Assembly: GCA_002409965.1 (NCBI GenBank)
Contig: DHON01000122.1
Location: 24,529-88,528 of the forward strand
Source: Firmicutes bacterium UBA5389
GTDB lineage: Bacteria; Bacillota; DTU025
DNA: 64,000 nucleotides
Direction: 5' to 3'
Part shown: piece by piece, positions 61,801 through 64,000 of the stretch
Numbering within the stretch: the stretch's first letter is position 1
How the letters are laid out: each line of letters starts with the position of its first letter
Notes under the pieces: generated by a model
What the model was told of the DNA's origin: nothing
The model's database searches: none
The model's input: the letters and a program-made list of their open reading frames with translations, nothing else
Program-made: the position numbers and the translations under genes

Positions 61801-61844
61801 CGCATCATGGTACTCGTCCGAGAAGCGAGACGTACCATGATGCG
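61801..61844. repeat. Perfect 13-bp inverted repeat before the cyclase gene
   Basis: CGCATCATGGTAC (61801-61813) and GTACCATGATGCG (61832-61844) are exact complements around an 18-base loop, 35 bases upstream of the minus-strand cyclase start. It may be an operator or leader hairpin. Confidence 0.85.
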
Positions 61845-62015
61845 AGGAATCGGTGCCGCCATCCCTTCGGCATGAGCTTGCCAGAGAGCGCATTAGGGGG
61901 TATTATCGAGTCGGAGCCGTGCCGTGCACGGCGCGGGAACAGCACGGGCGTCATTATCGTTGAGATTACCAGAGGCTGTTGACGTCCAGGCTCAGATAAG
62001 GTGGGCGCGTATCAT

Positions 62016-62819
62016 ATGAATGAGGACTTGAAAATCGAGGACGTGGTCGAGGAGACGATCACGGACACGTCCGAGGAGACTGAACGCACGTCCGAGGAGA
62101 CTGAACGCACGGACGAGCAAGACGTGGAGGCTTTGGGTGATTCCGCGTTGGCTTCCGAGTCGGGCGAAGAAGTCGCCGATTCTGAAAGCGAAGCCATCCG
62201 GCTTGCCGAGGCCATGCGGCGAAGAAAGGCTGCGGTTCGTGAAACCATGGAGTATGTACAGTCCATAGCACTGGCGATACTGCTTGCGATGGTGATCATG
62301 ACCTTCGTGGGCAGGTCGTTTGTAGTGGAAGGAGCGTCTATGGAGCCTACGCTGCACAACCGCGAACGGATTATCGTGGAGAAGGTGAGCTACAGGTTCC
62401 GCGCTCCTGCTCGCGGCGAGATTATCGTTCTGAAGAACCCCTGGCGGCCTGACATGGAAGGATGGGACCGCGCGGTGGAAGCCATGCGCGAGCTGGTCGA
62501 CTTCAGCGGTTCTATGCGTCCGTACATCAAGCGCATCATAGGTGTGGGGGGCGACACTATCGAGATATCGGACGGCCGCGTCTACCTGAACGGGAAGGAC
62601 TTGCACGAGCCATACGTGGCTGCATCGCCTTGGAGCGACTACGGTCGGGTCACAGTGCCAGAGGGCTATGTGTTCGTGATGGGCGACAACAGGAACAACT
62701 CGGACGACAGTCGAGGCAGCGTTGGGTTCCTGCGGACCAATCGGATCGTAGGAAGGGCGATGTTGAGGTACTATCCTCTGAAGAAGGCATGTGTGATGCG
62801 GCGTCCAGACGTATATTAG
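62016..62819 (+). CDS. lepB: Signal peptidase I
   Basis: This 267-residue type I signal peptidase has one transmembrane helix ('SIALAILLAMVIMTFVG'), catalytic Ser108 in 'VVEGASMEPTLHNRERIIV', general base Lys172 in 'RPYIKRIIGVGGDTIEI' and 'VFVMGDNRNNSDDSRG'. The N-terminal 80 or so residues are acidic and contain a duplicated 7-residue unit, more than usual for Firmicutes. ATG 62016 follows AAGGTGG. Confidence 0.95.
   Translation: MNEDLKIEDVVEETITDTSEETERTSEETERTDEQDVEALGDSALASESGEEVADSESEAIRLAEAMRRRKAAVRETMEYVQSIALAILLAMVIMTFVGRSFVVEGASMEPTLHNRERIIVEKVSYRFRAPARGEIIVLKNPWRPDMEGWDRAVEAMRELVDFSGSMRPYIKRIIGVGGDTIEISDGRVYLNGKDLHEPYVAASPWSDYGRVTVPEGYVFVMGDNRNNSDDSRGSVGFLRTNRIVGRAMLRYYPLKKACVMRRPDVY
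62067..62108 (+). repeat. 21-bp tandem repeat in lepB
   Basis: ACGTCCGAGGAGACTGAACGC occurs twice in tandem, in frame, encoding TSEETER twice. Confidence 0.9.
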
Positions 62820-62830
62820 GCCATTAGGCT

Positions 62831-62844
62831 CATGAGCGCTCATG
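62831..62844. repeat. 14-bp palindrome after lepB
   Basis: CATGAGCGCTCATG is a perfect palindrome, twelve bases after the lepB stop. Confidence 0.8.
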
Positions 62845-62861
62845 GGCAGCATGTCACTGGC

Positions 62862-62902
62862 CACGCCCCGGGACCCTGAAGAGAGACCTGGGGCGTGTTG
62901 CT
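62862..62902. terminator. Hairpin between lepB and mscL
   Basis: CACGCCCC (62862-62869) pairs with GGGGCGTG (62890-62897); TTGCTT follows. It lies between convergent genes. Confidence 0.65.
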
Positions 62903-62936
62903 TCACCCACGGACTGTGACCGGCGCACGGCCGGCA

Positions 62937-63404
62937 CTACTTGCTGGAAAGATCCGCAGTGCAGTGCGCGCACCTGACTGCCTTGATCGGAATTGTGGAC
63001 AGGCAGTACGGGCACTCTCGGGTCGTGGGGGCCGCGGGAGCCGCAGGCGCGGGCTTCTTCTCCAGAGCCTCGGCCGCCGTTCTCATCTTGTTGACCCACT
63101 TGACCATGAGGAATATGGCGAAGGCCACGACGATGAAGTCGATCACTGTGTTCAGGAACAGCCCGTAGTTAACCGTTGCCGCTCCGGCCGCCCTTGCATC
63201 GGTCAGGGAGGAGTAGTGTTCGCCCGACAAATCGATGAACAAGTTCGAAAAGTCAACCCTGCCGAGCAGCATCCCTATGGGCGGCATGATCACGTCATTC
63301 ACCAGCGAACTTACGATTTTCCCGAACGCTCCGCCGATTATGATGCCTACAGCCATGTCCACAACGTTGCCCTTCATCGCGAAATCCCGGAATTCCTTCA
63401 GCAT
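62937..63404 (-). CDS. mscL: Large-conductance mechanosensitive channel MscL with zinc-ribbon tail
   Basis: This 155-residue MscL has '[43 protein letters not shown]', a second helix ('[22 protein letters not shown]'), and a C-terminal extension with two CxxC pairs ('CPYCLSTIP...CAHC'), a zinc ribbon. It releases solutes on hypo-osmotic shock. ATG 63404 is ten bases from GGAGG. Confidence 0.93.
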   Translation of the reverse strand: MLKEFRDFAMKGNVVDMAVGIIIGGAFGKIVSSLVNDVIMPPIGMLLGRVDFSNLFIDLSGEHYSSLTDARAAGAATVNYGLFLNTVIDFIVVAFAIFLMVKWVNKMRTAAEALEKKPAPAAPAAPTTRECPYCLSTIPIKAVRCAHCTADLSSK

Positions 63405-63459
63405 TGAAGCCATTCCTCCTGACAGATACTTCGGTCGATTCGGCGTCGCCGTATTGCGG

Positions 63460-63494
63460 AAAAAAAACAGCTGCTCAGACGGCCAAGGCAGCCG
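63460..63494 (-). terminator. Terminator of the tRNA-Pro/tRNA-Leu operon
   Basis: On the minus strand CGGCTGC pairs with GCAGCTG, with one G-T, followed by eight T. It lies just downstream of tRNA-Leu and before mscL. Confidence 0.8.
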
Positions 63495-63520
63495 GGCAGC
63501 CGGACGCGTATTGTGGGCTC

Positions 63521-63605
63521 TGGTGCGAGAGGAGGGAGTCGAACCCTCACGGGTCTCCCCGTCAGATCCTAAGTCTGATGCGTCTGCCATTCCGCCACTC
63601 TCGCA
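63521..63605 (-). tRNA. tRNA-Leu (anticodon UAG)
   Basis: The 85-base class II tRNA has acceptor TGCGAGA/TCTCGCA, anticodon stem TCAGA/TCTGA with loop CTTAGGA (TAG), a long variable arm and TTCGACT in the T-arm, with encoded CCA. Confidence 0.97.
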
Positions 63606-63634
63606 CGCGTGAATGCGCCTGATGACGGAAAAAC

Positions 63635-63711
63635 TGGTCGAGGTGCCGGGACTTGAACCCGGGGCCTCTTGGTCCCGAACCAAGCGCGCTACCAAACTGC
63701 GCTACACCTCG
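63635..63711 (-). tRNA. tRNA-Pro (anticodon CGG)
   Basis: The 77-base cloverleaf has acceptor CGAGGTG/CACCTCG, anticodon stem CTTGG/CCAAG with loop TTCGGGA (CGG), T-arm TTCAAGT and encoded CCA. It is first in a two-tRNA operon. Confidence 0.97.
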
Positions 63712-63739
63712 ACCTCGTGCCCACATTCGACACACCCAT

Positions 63740-63768
63740 AGTATAGAGCATGGGTCTGCGGCTGTCAA
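63740..63768 (-). promoter_or_regulatory. Promoter of the tRNA-Pro/tRNA-Leu operon
   Basis: On the minus strand TTGACA (63768-63763) is 17 bp from TATACT (63745-63740), a near-perfect sigma-A promoter. Confidence 0.9.
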
Positions 63769-63799
63769 ACGCTTTCGGACTCCGCTTTCGGACCCCGGA

Positions 63800-64000
63800 C
63801 GGGTGCGTGTAGCGCAGGACATATGTCCTCAGGCTGAGGACCTTCTGAGATCCTTCGGCGCTCCAGCGCATTCCCTGTCTTTTTTGCCGCATCTGCACTA
63901 CGTTCTTGCATGCGCTCTCTACGCCGCCGCTGCCAATGTGACACCCTTGGCTCGGTACTCGTCATACCTCATTCTCTCAAAGCCGCGCTCATCCCGCAGG
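63800..64000 (-). pseudogene. 3' remnant of a frameshifted transposase (ISKra4/UPF0236-like)
   Basis: Minus-strand codons near the window edge read 'RYDEYRAKGVT' and, after a frameshift near 63945, 'IGSGGVESACKNVV' then 'QGMRWSAEGSQKVLSLRTYVL'. This 'GSG.VE.ACK...GMRWS..G...vL.LR' pattern is the end of ISKra4-type or UPF0236 transposases. The first frame hits a stop just after the shift. The gene continues beyond the window. Confidence 0.75.

Noticed and set aside
1..64000. CRISPR array, prophage or integrase
   Set aside because: No regularly spaced direct repeats with unique spacers, phage structural genes or recombinase were seen.

Overview
This is a GC-rich chromosomal window from an endospore-forming member of the Bacillota (Firmicutes). 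Sporulation is explicit: a complete spoIIIAA-AH operon with a sigma-E-like promoter, and spoIVA. The block xseA-xseB-ispA-(DUF212)-OLE RNA-oapA-dxs-tlyA-nadK-argR-recN is the classic gene neighbourhood of the OLE noncoding RNA. Several genes suggest a two-membrane envelope: a secretin with pilM-N-O-P, an ExbB-ExbD-TonB set, and an SLH/coiled-coil/C-terminal-helix protein built like Thermotoga Omp-alpha. A diderm spore-forming lineage such as Limnochordia would fit, but that placement is inference.

Layout. 1-6 kb: type IV pilus/secretion operon (pilM 3' end, pilN, pilO, a PilP-like gene, a 1212-aa secretin). 6-7.8 kb: aminopeptidase P and efp. 7.9-13.1 kb: spoIIIA operon. 13.2-15 kb: Asp23, AmaP and DUF2273 envelope-stress genes, nusB. 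15-18.9 kb: TsaD-like protein, xseAB, ispA, DUF212. 18.9-20.3 kb: OLE RNA with its own promoter, and OapA. 20.3-26.2 kb: dxs, tlyA, nadK, argR, recN. 26.3-29.2 kb: amine-oxidase-type flavoprotein cluster with split subunits. 29.3-35.4 kb: exbB, exbD, tonB, a secreted cohesin-domain protein, the Omp-alpha-like protein. 35.4-38.2 kb: tri-haem cytochrome (minus), then a leaderless subtilase with three microproteins. 38.3-49.9 kb: FAD/NAD oxidoreductase, miaB-mutS-mutL-miaA, an aluminium-resistance/methionine gamma-lyase-family enzyme, a DUF4139 protein, a YprB-like nuclease. 50-52 kb: spoIVA and HU. 52.2-58.4 kb: an oligopeptide-type ABC transporter, with oppF divergent and the rest preceded by a c-di-AMP (ydaO/yuaA) riboswitch. 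58.4-64 kb: a gene-poor repeat-bearing stretch, tRNA-Pro(GGG), patatin, a diguanylate cyclase, lepB, mscL, a tRNA-Pro(CGG)-tRNA-Leu(UAG) operon and a frameshifted transposase remnant.

Most notable: (i) the transporter's binding protein looks circularly permuted, with the usual C-terminal segment first and the usual N-terminal segment last; (ii) the secretin carries eleven N1-like repeats instead of the usual one to three; (iii) OLE RNA and OapA, with an Arg/Asn/Gly-rich OapA tail; (iv) the Omp-alpha-like tether beside TonB-ExbBD; (v) a subtilase-microprotein cassette of unknown role. Six housekeeping-type promoters share an extended -10 element, TGNTATAAT.
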